Source of the DNA: Allocoprococcus sp004560705
Lineage (GTDB): Bacteria; Bacillota; Clostridia; Lachnospirales; Lachnospiraceae
DNA: 64,000 nt
Assembly (NCBI RefSeq): GCF_052065755.1
Contig: NZ_JBQHTK010000009.1
Coordinates: 17,560-81,559, forward strand
Reading direction: 5' to 3'
The position numbers and the translations under genes were made by a program. The notes beneath the pieces were generated by a model. It had not been told where the DNA came from and did no database searches. It worked only from the letters and a program-made list of their open reading frames with translations. Positions 1-8,048 of this stretch are shown here, one piece after another (the first letter of the stretch is position 1; every line of letters begins with the position of its first letter).

Positions 1-1
1 A

Positions 2-148
2 GGATTGATTGTCAGCAGGCGAGATGGAAAAGAAGTATATTATAAAGCTGCGGATACAGAGCAAAGCCATCTTCTACATCTGACGATAGAGAAAATAATG
101 GAAATCACTTGCCCGGAATCTGCACATTTTTTGAAAGGAACAAAGTAG
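2..148 (+). CDS. ArsR-type regulator, C-terminal end (partial)
   Basis: An open frame enters from the left window edge and ends at TAG 146-148, giving 48 residues. The stretch GLIVSRRDGKEVYYKAAD has the look of the wing of an ArsR/SmtB winged helix (a turn rich in R/G followed by VYY), followed by a helical tail with one Cys. The N-terminal half and the DNA-recognition helix lie outside the window, so the metal or ligand cannot be judged. A hairpin terminator follows directly. The family call rests on this short segment only. Confidence 0.55.
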   Translation, partial: GLIVSRRDGKEVYYKAADTEQSHLLHLTIEKIMEITCPESAHFLKGTK

Positions 149-149
149 A

Positions 150-185
150 ATACCAGAAGATTGCTCCTCTGGTATCTTATTTATT
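150..185 (+). terminator. Rho-independent terminator after the ArsR-type gene
   Basis: The arms ATACCAGA (150-157) and TCTGGTAT (168-175) form a perfect 8-bp stem with a 10-nt loop. A T-rich stretch follows on the + strand. It lies 2 nt after the stop codon of the upstream gene. Confidence 0.7.
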
Positions 186-238
186 TAATCAACGATTATT
201 CTTTCTATCAACAAAACTATAATTAAGCTCTTTACCTA

Positions 239-1276
239 TTATCCAATCGCATCTCCCCGCTCTTCTACCAAACGGTATCCGACGCTCTCTACTCTCTTTT
301 GGAGACACTGTCTACACTCAGCCGCTTCATCACCAGTACAAATCTTATTATCGTACAATTCATACAACTTACGTTTCTCTATCGGTGACAAGTTAGGCAT
401 CACTACATTCGCTCCGACAGCAAGTCCCTTCTCTCTTCCCAGCGGATCCACCGTCCCCAATGCGGTAGTTGCCGGAAGGAGAATCTTGGGAAACATAATT
501 CGGATAACTGCCAACAGAAACAATGTCATTTGGAAGCTTCCTACTGTTTCGCTATCATATATTGTATCATGATGAGGAATAAATGGACCAATCCCCACCA
601 TTTCGGGATGAAGTTCCTGCAAAAACACCAAATCTTTTGCAAGGTGAGACATTGTCTGTCCTGGAATTCCCACCATAAAACCAGCTCCTACCTGATATCC
701 AAGTTCTTTCAAATTATATAGGCATTGTTTTCTATTCTTATTGCTCATGGATGTAGGATGCAGTAAATGATACAATTCTTTATCCGCTGTCTCATGCCGT
801 AGCAGATATCGATCTGCTCCTGCATGACGAAATTTTCGATAACTCTCATATGATTTTTCTCCGATAGATAAAGTAACAGCACATTCTGGAAATTGTTTTT
901 TAATATCTTGAATAATTTCTACTATATACGCATCTTTATACCACGGATCTTCTCCGCCCTGCAATACAAACGTGCGATACCCGAGAGCATAACCGCTCTG
1001 ACAGCATGCAAGAATCTCTTCCTTAGTAAGGCGATACCGTATGATATTACAATTATCTCTCCGAATACCACAATAGTAGCAGTTATTCCTACAGTAATTG
1101 GTAAATTCTATCACCCCTCTGGTATGTACCTTATTTCCATAATATGTTTTTCTAATCTGGACCGCTTCATCTTTAAGCCTAGCAAATACTACTTCATCGT
1201 TCCAATATTCAAGTAGCTTAATATACTCTTCCTCTGTAAGACTGTGCTGTTCTAGAAATTTATCTATTACTACCAT
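239..1276 (-). CDS. hydE: Radical SAM protein, HydE-like
   Basis: A protein of 345 residues, the usual length for HydE. The radical-SAM cysteines lie in CRNNCYYC (Cys62, 66 and 69), the CX3CX2C pattern that holds the SAM-binding [4Fe-4S] cluster. FVLQGGEDP and GFMVGIPGQT follow, as in the HydE/BioB/PylB barrel. HydE is a maturase that acts on the diiron ligand of [FeFe]-hydrogenase. HydF, HydG and a hydrogenase are not in the window, so a different radical-SAM role is possible. ATG 1276 is preferred over an upstream GTG because AGGTG sits 7 nt before it. Its 5' neighbour on the same strand, the rhodanese-TtcA gene, ends 18 nt upstream, so the two are probably cotranscribed. Confidence 0.8.
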   Translation of the reverse strand: MVVIDKFLEQHSLTEEEYIKLLEYWNDEVVFARLKDEAVQIRKTYYGNKVHTRGVIEFTNYCRNNCYYCGIRRDNCNIIRYRLTKEEILACCQSGYALGYRTFVLQGGEDPWYKDAYIVEIIQDIKKQFPECAVTLSIGEKSYESYRKFRHAGADRYLLRHETADKELYHLLHPTSMSNKNRKQCLYNLKELGYQVGAGFMVGIPGQTMSHLAKDLVFLQELHPEMVGIGPFIPHHDTIYDSETVGSFQMTLFLLAVIRIMFPKILLPATTALGTVDPLGREKGLAVGANVVMPNLSPIEKRKLYELYDNKICTGDEAAECRQCLQKRVESVGYRLVEERGDAIG

Positions 1277-1294
1277 ACCCGTCACCTATCTACT

Positions 1295-2461
1295 TCACTC
1301 GTTACTTTTACTACAAGTATAATCATCCAGAAAATTATATTTCGCACCATCCATCTGGTATCCGATTACTTTCCTCAAATTAATATTCTTTACACTATTA
1401 AAAATATTAACATCCATTACATCACTGGTTTTTCGAAACTGCGCAATCAGTTTCTTCATCTCATCTCTCTTAGATCCTCTTCCGCCTCCGCAACTTACAC
1501 AATTTTCTGTAAAACGACAGGCGCATTGAATAAAATATAATCCATTGGAATCCCTCCAGGATTGAATTGCGTCTTCCCTCACGAGGTACAATGGACGTAT
1601 TAATTCCATTCCTTCAAAATTCTGACTATGAAGTTTTGGCAACATAGTTTCAATCTTTCCACTGTACAGCATGCCCATCAGGATTGTCTCGATTACATCA
1701 TCAAAATGGTGTCCCAGAGCAATCTTATTACATCCCAGCTCCTTTGCCTTTGAATACAAATATCCTCTTCGCATCCTTGCGCAAAGATAGCACGGATTCC
1801 TATCAATAGTTGCCACCGTATCAAAAATATTTGTCTCAAATACAGTAAGCGGTATACCAAGAAGTTTTGCATTATCTTGAATTATTTTCCAGTTATCTTT
1901 ATTATATCCAGGATTCATAATCAAGAATGTTGCATCAAAATTGATCTCGCCATGTTTTTTCAGTTCTTGTATTAATTTTGCAAGAAGCATGGAATCCTTA
2001 CCTCCAGAAATACAGACTGCCACCCGATCCCCTTCCTGAATCAATTGATATTCATTCAAAGCCTTGGTAAAAGCCCGCCAGATTGTTCGCCGATATTTTT
2101 TGATAATGCTGCGTTCGATCTCTTCTTTCTTCTTCTCTTTTTCTTTCTGAGAATCCTCCTGCATGAATCTGGATAGAGACAAACGCAAGTAAGCACGATA
2201 GCCACCCTCCACATTAACTGCACGATAGCCCTCATTCACCAGTTCTTGTACATATTCCTGACTTCTGTCCCCAGTATGACAGATCAGATAGATGGTTTTG
2301 GTCACGTCCAGTTCCTTTTTATGTGCTTCCCATTCATCCATCGGGATATTCACTGCTCCCGGGAACGTTCCCCTTTGAAACTGCTCATTTGGACGAATAT
2401 CTACAACAATCCTTTGATTAGATTCTATCTTCTCTAGTTCTTCTACTGTAATTTCCCACAT
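1295..2461 (-). CDS. Rhodanese-TtcA fusion, PP-loop sulfurtransferase
   Basis: A fusion of about 388 residues. Residues 1-100 are a rhodanese domain with its active-site Cys in LICHTGDRS (about residue 61), which can carry a persulfide. Residues 120-385 are a PP-loop ATP pyrophosphatase of the TtcA/TtuA type, with SGGKDS at about 152-157 and Cys pairs in NPCYLCARMRRG and further on. TtcA enzymes thiolate tRNA (2-thiocytidine-32 in the classical case); the fused rhodanese would be the sulfur donor. The start is taken as the ATG of MWEITVEE with GAGGATT upstream; ATGs further upstream are possible. It sits between the hydE-like gene and a decayed tcdA. The substrate tRNA is inferred from the family. 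Confidence 0.78.
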   Translation of the reverse strand: MWEITVEELEKIESNQRIVVDIRPNEQFQRGTFPGAVNIPMDEWEAHKKELDVTKTIYLICHTGDRSQEYVQELVNEGYRAVNVEGGYRAYLRLSLSRFMQEDSQKEKEKKKEEIERSIIKKYRRTIWRAFTKALNEYQLIQEGDRVAVCISGGKDSMLLAKLIQELKKHGEINFDATFLIMNPGYNKDNWKIIQDNAKLLGIPLTVFETNIFDTVATIDRNPCYLCARMRRGYLYSKAKELGCNKIALGHHFDDVIETILMGMLYSGKIETMLPKLHSQNFEGMELIRPLYLVREDAIQSWRDSNGLYFIQCACRFTENCVSCGGGRGSKRDEMKKLIAQFRKTSDVMDVNIFNSVKNINLRKVIGYQMDGAKYNFLDDYTCSKSNE

Positions 2462-2497
2462 AATTCTAATCCTCATAATTTCTAGCAAGGTTTTTTA

Positions 2498-2800
2498 TCA
2501 CTTCTCCACTAGGATCAGTCCGACGACTATCGGGACAACTGCCACACTGCCTGAAAGGTCTCTTCTCTCGATATATTTATGCTGTTCTTCCGATGAACAG
2601 TTGAAATGAGTTCTGCAGCTAATGGACATATCCTCCAGCAGTCGTCTCGGATTTTCCTCAGAACACACGACTTTCAGTTTTCTTATGCCATGTTTCTTCA
2701 GTTCCCGCCTCATGACCTTTGCCAGAGGACACATCCTAGTCTGACAGATATTAGCAATGCAGAATACACTTGCATCCAGCTGATTACCGGAACATTTTTC
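2498..2800 (-). pseudogene. tcdA: tcdA (tRNA t6A dehydratase) 3' remnant
   Basis: Reading leftwards, GNQLDASVF is followed by MCPLAKVMRRELKKHGIRKL and then SCRTHFNC. These match the C-terminal third of TcdA/CsdL, the E1-like ThiF-fold enzyme that cyclises t6A in tRNA. The frame is open back to a TGA near 2825, but the N-terminal adenylation domain with its nucleotide-binding loop is missing. No start codon fits the homologous frame except an internal ATG at 2734. I read it as a truncated relic, possibly left by insertion of the neighbouring conjugative element. Confidence 0.65.
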
Positions 2801-2966
2801 TTTTGGGTCTGCTTGAACTCATATCTGAGAGAATGTATTAGTTCTTACAACAGCTTTTATCGTGACCTTTTTCCTTTGCATTTTTATGGCACGCATATTA
2901 CCATCTAATCCCTATCAAGTCAATAGGTTTATCATGTTAATGTGGCACATTTCAACGAATATCTCT

Positions 2967-3155
2967 TTACACCAATTCGTGATATGTCCTAATACACTTC
3001 AGTACTTCAATTCTCAACTCCTGATACAAATCCTCATCAAATCTTCCATTAATCAAAGAGTTTTTTATTAATAGAGGCCGAAACATTTCCAGTATCTGCA
3101 ATATTGCCTCCTGATCTCCCATCTGTGCTCGAAATAGCACCTCCTCAAAATTCAT
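2967..3155 (-). CDS. Small helix-turn-helix protein of conjugative elements
   Basis: A 62-residue protein starting MNFEEVLFRAQMGDQEAI and ending in a helix with CIRTYHELV. This is the form of the short HTH proteins of Tn916/Tn1549-type elements, which look like the N-terminal region of a sigma factor (AxxGDxxA...ILxxFxPLI). The start overlaps the stop of the sigma-like gene at 3152 by 4 nt, so the two are translationally coupled. The two may act together as a split sigma factor; that part is inference. Confidence 0.65.
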   Translation of the reverse strand: MNFEEVLFRAQMGDQEAILQILEMFRPLLIKNSLINGRFDEDLYQELRIEVLKCIRTYHELV

Positions 3156-3595
3156 GATTTTTCACCTCCCATCCATTTTCTAATCTTACGGATTGCATAA
3201 TAATAAATTCCTTTCACCTTGTAAGGTGGCAAACCATTAATCTGGCTTATATCATCAAACGTCCGTTCTTCAAACACATGCTGATAGATCAGTTTTCTCT
3301 CATCCTCGCGCAATAAGAGTAATGCCTCGACAAGTTTTTGATCCCTCATCTCGTCCCATTCAGGATAGCACCCATCTACCTCTCTCATTAACAGTTCTTC
3401 ACGATATTCCATCTCCAGACTCTCTTCTACCAAAATGCTATTTTCTTCCATTATCAGATTCTCTGCCGGCATTTCATTACTGTTAATCCTCAGCATTTTT
3501 CTCAAATAATTTTGTCTGGTTCCCCGGATCTGTGCCAGTATGTATGCAGTAAATTGGTTTTTTATTTTCGAACCAGTATAAGTATGTTCATCCAT
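3152..3595 (-). CDS. Sigma-70-like factor of the conjugative element
   Basis: A 147-residue protein. The C-terminal half (about 75-140) resembles sigma region 4: LLLREDERKLIYQHVFEERTFDDISQINGLPPYKVKGIYYYAIRKIRK, shown here only to mark its extent, reads as a helix, a turn and a recognition helix. Such factors are common in Tn916-family elements and control element genes. The ATG has AGGAGG about 9 nt upstream. No N-terminal region 2 is present; the overlapping 62-aa gene may supply it. It is the leftmost element gene I can recognise. Confidence 0.65.
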   Translation of the reverse strand: MDEHTYTGSKIKNQFTAYILAQIRGTRQNYLRKMLRINSNEMPAENLIMEENSILVEESLEMEYREELLMREVDGCYPEWDEMRDQKLVEALLLLREDERKLIYQHVFEERTFDDISQINGLPPYKVKGIYYYAIRKIRKWMGGEKS

Positions 3596-4009
3596 TTATT
3601 TATCCTCCTGTATTCTGATTTCATTTTTCTTTTGAAATCCCAGAAGGCGGGGACCGACACCGAATTCCATTGTTCGATAATATTCGACAAACAAAAAGAA
3701 AGTCGAATTGGCTATTACCTAATTCGACTTTCCATATTATCCATACTATTTTATGTGCTAAACCACATGTTATTAACGCATATTCCGCATACTCACCAGA
3801 AGGGTGTTCCACATATTGGTATAAGATTTTTTTAATAAATTCTTGCTATGTCTATACCGATCTGTGTAACTCAATCAGACTCTTCTCCCAAATAACATTC
3901 TTATTCTCTATTCACTTCACGCATTATATCGCTCTAGTTCACGCAGCATAACACATTTCATATACTGCCGAACTAGAGTAAAATATATGCATTAAGTGAG
4001 GTGATGAAA
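3596..4009. promoter_or_regulatory. Divergent intergenic region with inverted repeat
   Basis: No gene is seen between the divergent sigma-like gene and the XRE gene. It contains a perfect 12-bp inverted repeat, GAAAGTCGAATT (3698-3709) and AATTCGACTTTC (3721-3732), with an 11-nt spacer. More TTCGA motifs lie at 3674 and 3683. This could be a hairpin or an operator for the XRE protein. Confidence 0.5.
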
Positions 4010-4342
4010 ATGATGGTTAAGAAATTGCTCGGAGATCTGGTCAAAGAAGAGCGCCTTCGCAGAAATCTTTCACAGAATACTCTAGCTGAGAATGTGCACG
4101 TTTCGCTACGCACAATATCCGATATTGAAAACTATAATGCTAACCCCAGACTTGAAACTCTGAGTCTATTAGCCAAATACTTGAATATTTCGCTTGATTC
4201 CGTCATCTTCCACGACAATCCACCTGCAGATCCTTATATCGAACAGATCATTTATGAATTAAATGATTGTACAGATGAAGAAAAACAACTGGCTTTACAT
4301 ACGCTCCGTGGACTCCTTGAAGGTCTCCGAAAACAAAAGTAA
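4010..4342 (+). CDS. XRE-family transcriptional regulator
   Basis: A protein of about 110 residues with an N-terminal Cro/C1-type HTH: LGDLVKEERLRRNLSQNTLA, then VSLRTISDIE and NPRLETLSLLAKYL. A short C-terminal helical region carries EEKQLALHTLRGLLEGL. The SD motif GAGGTGA (3998-4004) is well placed for ATG 4010 or 4013; an upstream GTG in frame would overlap it. It is transcribed away from the sigma-like gene and is a candidate repressor of the element. Confidence 0.85.
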   Translation: MMVKKLLGDLVKEERLRRNLSQNTLAENVHVSLRTISDIENYNANPRLETLSLLAKYLNISLDSVIFHDNPPADPYIEQIIYELNDCTDEEKQLALHTLRGLLEGLRKQK

Positions 4343-4389
4343 TTCTTTTCATTCTCCACTTCACCATTGTTTGATTATAGAATGGCCAT

Positions 4390-4433
4390 TTATGAGCGAC
4401 TTATGAGCCAGTTATGAATGACTTATGAATTGA
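4390..4433 (+). repeat. Four tandem 11-bp repeats, candidate parC centromere
   Basis: Four back-to-back 11-bp units: TTATGAGCGAC, TTATGAGCCAG, TTATGAATGAC, TTATGAATTGA. The period is one helical turn. They lie about 50 bp beyond the 3' end of parR. ParR-type ribbon-helix-helix proteins bind tandem repeats of 10-11 bp, so this is a good candidate centromere. That function is inferred from form and position. Confidence 0.55.
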
Positions 4434-4453
4434 AAAACTTTTCGACAAAATTC

Positions 4454-4485
4454 GAAGCAGCCCAATCAAGGGCTGCTTCTTTTCT
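4454..4485 (+). terminator. Rho-independent terminator of the XRE gene
   Basis: GAAGCAGCCC (4454-4463) pairs perfectly with GGGCTGCTTC (4470-4479), followed by a T run on the + strand. It ends at the stop of the convergent parR gene and may serve both directions. Confidence 0.85.
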
Positions 4486-4870
4486 ATATACCTCGGAATG
4501 CATCCAATGCATTTGAAATATTTCTTATAATATGATCATCAAGAACAATCGGTTCCTCTTCTGAACCAGACAGATCCATGACTTTCTCATCCGGAGCTGC
4601 CCTTTCTTCAGTGACATATTTCTTTTCCGAGATTGCTTCTTGAATCTCTTTCTTTACAATTGTTTTAATCAATGGCAGTAGGAAAGACTTGTCCGGATTC
4701 AAAGAATCAGTTTCTTTTCCCTCGCCAAGATAATGAAGTACTGCGCTGGCAATGAAATCCGCCTTATCTTCCGTATTATTTAAAATCTCAACGACTTTTT
4801 GATGGGAAGCATTATTCTTCTTAAATCCAATCGTGAATTTATTGGGGTTCTTTTTTGTCACAACAATCAC
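4484..4870 (-). CDS. parR: ParR-like segregation protein
   Basis: A 128-residue protein. The N-terminal 50 residues (KFTIGFKKNNASHQKVVEIL, then DKADFIASAVLHYL) match the ribbon-helix-helix fold of plasmid ParR adaptors. The rest is acidic and ends in a short helix, IIRNISNALDAFRGI, which fits the C-terminal peptide through which ParR contacts ParM filaments. It lies 8 nt after parM on the same strand. In type II partition, ParR binds the centromere and couples it to the ParM filament. The tandem repeats at 4390-4433 are its likely site. Confidence 0.75.
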   Translation of the reverse strand: MIVVTKKNPNKFTIGFKKNNASHQKVVEILNNTEDKADFIASAVLHYLGEGKETDSLNPDKSFLLPLIKTIVKKEIQEAISEKKYVTEERAAPDEKVMDLSGSEEEPIVLDDHIIRNISNALDAFRGI

Positions 4871-4878
4871 TTCCCATT

Positions 4879-5811
4879 CTATTTGCTGCTTTCATACATA
4901 CGATACAGAAGATCATACCCTTTTGCATTGGCACGTAGGTCATCAATGAACAGATAACGTCCCAAACGGTCTGATTTCTCTAAAAATCGCCTGAGCAGAA
5001 TAGAGCCGCCGCCAATGAAAACGGTATAAGCAGATTTCGTATCCACACCTCGTTCACGAATACTATTCAGAAGATCTGTGACATAGTCCTGTACCATATT
5101 CTCAACCGCCCGGACTACATACTCATCATAAAACTCTGTTTTCCCACGAATGATACTTTCCACATCTATTTCTTCCAGCAGCATGTCATATTCACTGTTG
5201 ACTTTGGAAATGATCTCATTACACATAGTAATGATGCCCTTTTCCAATGAATCACAGTAATCCATATCTGGCTTTCCTCTTCTTAATAGCAGATAATCTG
5301 TTGTAAATCCCCCAATATCAATTCCTACTGCTTTCGGGGCTTCCCCAATCTTATCCATTTTTGTCATCATGGCAGCTAAATCCTGCACAAAAGCCCTCAC
5401 ATCTTTCATACACAGATGATATTCCTTTCCACAGTATTCCACCTGAAACACTTTTCCATCACCCTTAAAATATTTTTCATACCTGTCATACAGCTCCTTG
5501 TAATGCTTTGGCGGAAGTCCGATTGGAAGTTCAATCTGAATCACATCATCTGGCTGAATTTGTGTCTTGTCTTCCAATTCCATAGCAATTGCAAATAATG
5601 TAAGCACAAAAAATCGGGAGTCTGAAGTCTTATCCCTTTGATATGGGATACGGCGTTCGCTGAGCGTATAATACTTGTCCTGATACCGCAGATATACCTC
5701 GCCCCTAGCAGGCTTCTTATCCATTTCTGTCAGTCCTGTCGTGAATACATGATTACAGGTCTTCATATTACGGTTGCCCTGATCTACGGCTACTCTTAAT
5801 TTCTTAATCAT
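4879..5811 (-). CDS. parM: ParM/StbA-like actin ATPase
   Basis: A 310-residue actin-fold protein. Phosphate-binding motifs are VAVDQGNRNMK (residues 7-17, phosphate 1) and GIDIGGFTTDY (about 164, phosphate 2); the adenosine motif is VFIGGGSILL (about 270). ParM polymerises on ATP and pushes replicon copies apart. Together with parR it suggests that the element passes through a segregating circular form. The ATG has AGGAG 8-9 nt upstream. A TACGTA repeat lies 37 bp upstream. Confidence 0.82.
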   Translation of the reverse strand: MIKKLRVAVDQGNRNMKTCNHVFTTGLTEMDKKPARGEVYLRYQDKYYTLSERRIPYQRDKTSDSRFFVLTLFAIAMELEDKTQIQPDDVIQIELPIGLPPKHYKELYDRYEKYFKGDGKVFQVEYCGKEYHLCMKDVRAFVQDLAAMMTKMDKIGEAPKAVGIDIGGFTTDYLLLRRGKPDMDYCDSLEKGIITMCNEIISKVNSEYDMLLEEIDVESIIRGKTEFYDEYVVRAVENMVQDYVTDLLNSIRERGVDTKSAYTVFIGGGSILLRRFLEKSDRLGRYLFIDDLRANAKGYDLLYRMYESSK

Positions 5812-5847
5812 AAATGATCACTCCTTTTTTTCTTTCTACTTACTCTG

Positions 5848-5864
5848 TACGTACTACCTACGTA
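5848..5864. repeat. TACGTA direct/palindromic repeat upstream of parM
   Basis: Two copies of the self-complementary hexamer TACGTA, at 5848-5853 and 5859-5864, start 11 bp apart between the sortase and parM genes. They could be an operator or a second ParR site. Confidence 0.4.
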
Positions 5865-5892
5865 AAACGCAACCACACCCTCAAAAAATGTG

Positions 5893-5921
5893 AAAAGGCA
5901 CCAGCAATAGCTGCCGATGCC
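5893..5921 (-). terminator. Terminator of the sortase gene
   Basis: On the - strand GGCATCGGCAGC is followed by a short loop and GCTGGTGCC, then TTTT. It begins 2 nt after the sortase stop codon. Confidence 0.7.
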
Positions 5922-5922
5922 T

Positions 5923-6711
5923 TCATTCATTATACATCTTTATGTTCCTCTCCAGTTTTCCATGCACCAGGTATCGATAATTTCGATCCGAGTTGACACA
6001 GGTAGAAAGCGTAACGATATGATCCGTATCCGTAACTTCCGTTCCTGTATCATAGGCAGCGTAGGATATAATCTTTTCCAAAAAGTCTTGATAATCTTCC
6101 AGTTCTGGAAATCGGTAAGTGAAACCCACACTTCCTGTCATTCCCGCATAGCTGGATACGATCCGGTACTCTAAGATGCCGTCCGGAAGATAGATATAAA
6201 AGCAAGGATACTTCTCAAATAACGATTTTTCCTGATATCTGTCCAACGTTCCGAACATACTTCCATTCTTCATATTATGCCCATACACAATCGTATTACT
6301 GTCCGTAAACTCCGGCTGGTTATGATAGTCGATAAAGATACTGCCATTCTTGTTTTCCTTCCCATCAAACATATGATGCAGATAGTAAGAATTGTCCTTT
6401 CCCTGCACAACCGGATAACTAATGTCCAGTGCCGGTATCTGGATCCATGCTACCACATCCGGATTCTGAGCCTTTAATCCTTCAAAATCTACCTGAAGGA
6501 ACGTAAATCCTGAATCATCTTCTGGATCCGGATCATTTTTACCCTGCTCATCTGTTTCTGGATCCTGTACGTACTCCATAATTTCTTCATACGTACGATC
6601 GCCTTTCTGATACTCCAGAAAAATTCCTATTAATTTGCCTACGGCAAATATAAATATAATGAACGATGCAATCATCATAAACAGTAGTGGTACATTTCTT
6701 TTGCCTTTCAT
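5923..6711 (-). CDS. Class B sortase
   Basis: A 262-residue protein with one N-terminal membrane segment (about residues 8-30, rich in F/I) and an acidic linker. The sortase core runs from about residue 75. The catalytic triad is visible: His in IVYGHNM, Cys in TLSTC and Arg in NYRYLVHGKL. TLSTC with this spacing is typical of class B. Sortases anchor proteins to the cell wall, and in Tn1549-type elements a class B sortase is a standard member and probably anchors a conjugation surface protein. Its substrate is not in the window. The ATG has GGAG at the usual distance. Confidence 0.88.
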   Translation of the reverse strand: MKGKRNVPLLFMMIASFIIFIFAVGKLIGIFLEYQKGDRTYEEIMEYVQDPETDEQGKNDPDPEDDSGFTFLQVDFEGLKAQNPDVVAWIQIPALDISYPVVQGKDNSYYLHHMFDGKENKNGSIFIDYHNQPEFTDSNTIVYGHNMKNGSMFGTLDRYQEKSLFEKYPCFYIYLPDGILEYRIVSSYAGMTGSVGFTYRFPELEDYQDFLEKIISYAAYDTGTEVTDTDHIVTLSTCVNSDRNYRYLVHGKLERNIKMYNE

Positions 6712-6764
6712 AAATCTTCTCCTTTCAAGAAAGACCAGAGCAGAATACTCCGGTCCTCCAGTTT

Positions 6765-7982
6765 CTATAATCTTTGAGACATTTTATCTGTCTGATTTAT
6801 GTACAAATCATAATATAGATCATCAATTCCTTTGATTTGTCCACGCCATTCTTTGTTTTCATCCGTATTCCAAAGCATGCGCTTCACCGGTAATGAGCAT
6901 TCCCTGCAAAGTTCGTACAGTTTCCTGCACCCACTTTGAATGATTTCCCTTTTTTTTACCTTATAAGGACACTCTCCAATCCTGTTACTCTGCGTGCATT
7001 CGCTGCATTTACTATACTGTCTATCACAGACAACCGGCATCTTCTTGTCCATGTCATAAGTCTCATACACAAGCTGAAGATTTCTTTTGGAAAGGCTCTC
7101 CAAAATTGGGCGAAGATTCCGCTGTTGGTTCACTCCGGGCATACATAAGAACGTAGCTCCGGATAGATAATGAGCAATGGTTCCTTTTAAAGCGCCTTCT
7201 GTCACATACACTTCTTTCGCATCCAAATTCCCGATTACATGAACCGGGCTGCCAGATGAGACTCCATATTGGTAATTTACACTAGAAAACCAGATATACT
7301 TTCTGGAATCTGTCACATGATCCAGCCGGATCTGAAATCCCTGGATCAGACCTTCCATGGAAAGAATCGGGATCAGGAATCCGGAATTCTTTGCTGAAAA
7401 ATGAATCGTCCATTTTCCATCCTGATCCTGATAAAATCCCGGCACTCCCTCTACCATACATCCTTTTTCCTGTAGTTTCCTGGTCAGACTTTTTAATCCA
7501 AAGAGAGGAACGCTCCGATATCTTTGCATCTCGATCTGCTCGTCCGTAAGCCCTCTCGCCAGCAAGTCTTCCCTGTGCTTTTCTGATAACGTAAGATAGG
7601 AAAGCAGCATGGAATAGGTATGGTTGATTTCCGCATCCGATGCACGGTCACTATTTTCGGGAATCTCAGGCTCCGGCTTTTTCTCCGGAATCTTATAATC
7701 ATCCCGGTATTGTCCCAGGTTTAATGCCTCCCGGATCTGCCGATTTGCTTCTGCCTTGGAGAGTCCATATAATTTGGCGTATAAATCCAACATTCCCCCC
7801 TGCTCATTGCAATAATTACAACGGAAGACGTTTTTCCTGATATTGACATTCATCTTTCCCGTTTTATGGTTGCAGAAAGGACAGTCCACATCATAGGAAC
7901 TGGGATTTTTCCGACGCACCTGCAGATTCAGTACACGCACCACATCGCGGATATCGTAATCAAACCCTGACATGTCATACAT
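6765..7982 (-). CDS. CHC2-type primase-like protein, DUF3854/toprim-like
   Basis: A 405-residue protein. A zinc ribbon near residues 32-60 (CPFCNHKTGK then CNYC) matches the CHC2 finger of bacterial primases. Downstream, VYVTEGALKGTIAHYLSG with YETYDMDKK resembles a toprim/DUF3854 fold. A Cys cluster (CSECTQSNRIGEC) and another Cys motif follow. It probably primes replication of the element's circular or transferred form. The gene ends 53 nt before the sortase gene in the same operon. The ATG has AGGAGG 11 nt upstream. Primase activity is inferred. Confidence 0.72.
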   Translation of the reverse strand: MYDMSGFDYDIRDVVRVLNLQVRRKNPSSYDVDCPFCNHKTGKMNVNIRKNVFRCNYCNEQGGMLDLYAKLYGLSKAEANRQIREALNLGQYRDDYKIPEKKPEPEIPENSDRASDAEINHTYSMLLSYLTLSEKHREDLLARGLTDEQIEMQRYRSVPLFGLKSLTRKLQEKGCMVEGVPGFYQDQDGKWTIHFSAKNSGFLIPILSMEGLIQGFQIRLDHVTDSRKYIWFSSVNYQYGVSSGSPVHVIGNLDAKEVYVTEGALKGTIAHYLSGATFLCMPGVNQQRNLRPILESLSKRNLQLVYETYDMDKKMPVVCDRQYSKCSECTQSNRIGECPYKVKKREIIQSGCRKLYELCRECSLPVKRMLWNTDENKEWRGQIKGIDDLYYDLYINQTDKMSQRL

Positions 7983-8048
7983 CCATATTCAAGCCTCCTT
8001 TCCCCTGCAGCCAGATAGCTGACTGTGGGTCTTAACAGGCAGAATCCA

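Noticed and set aside
4390..4433. Short direct repeats as a CRISPR array
   Set aside because: Units of 11 bp without spacers; no cas genes. A centromere-like array fits better.
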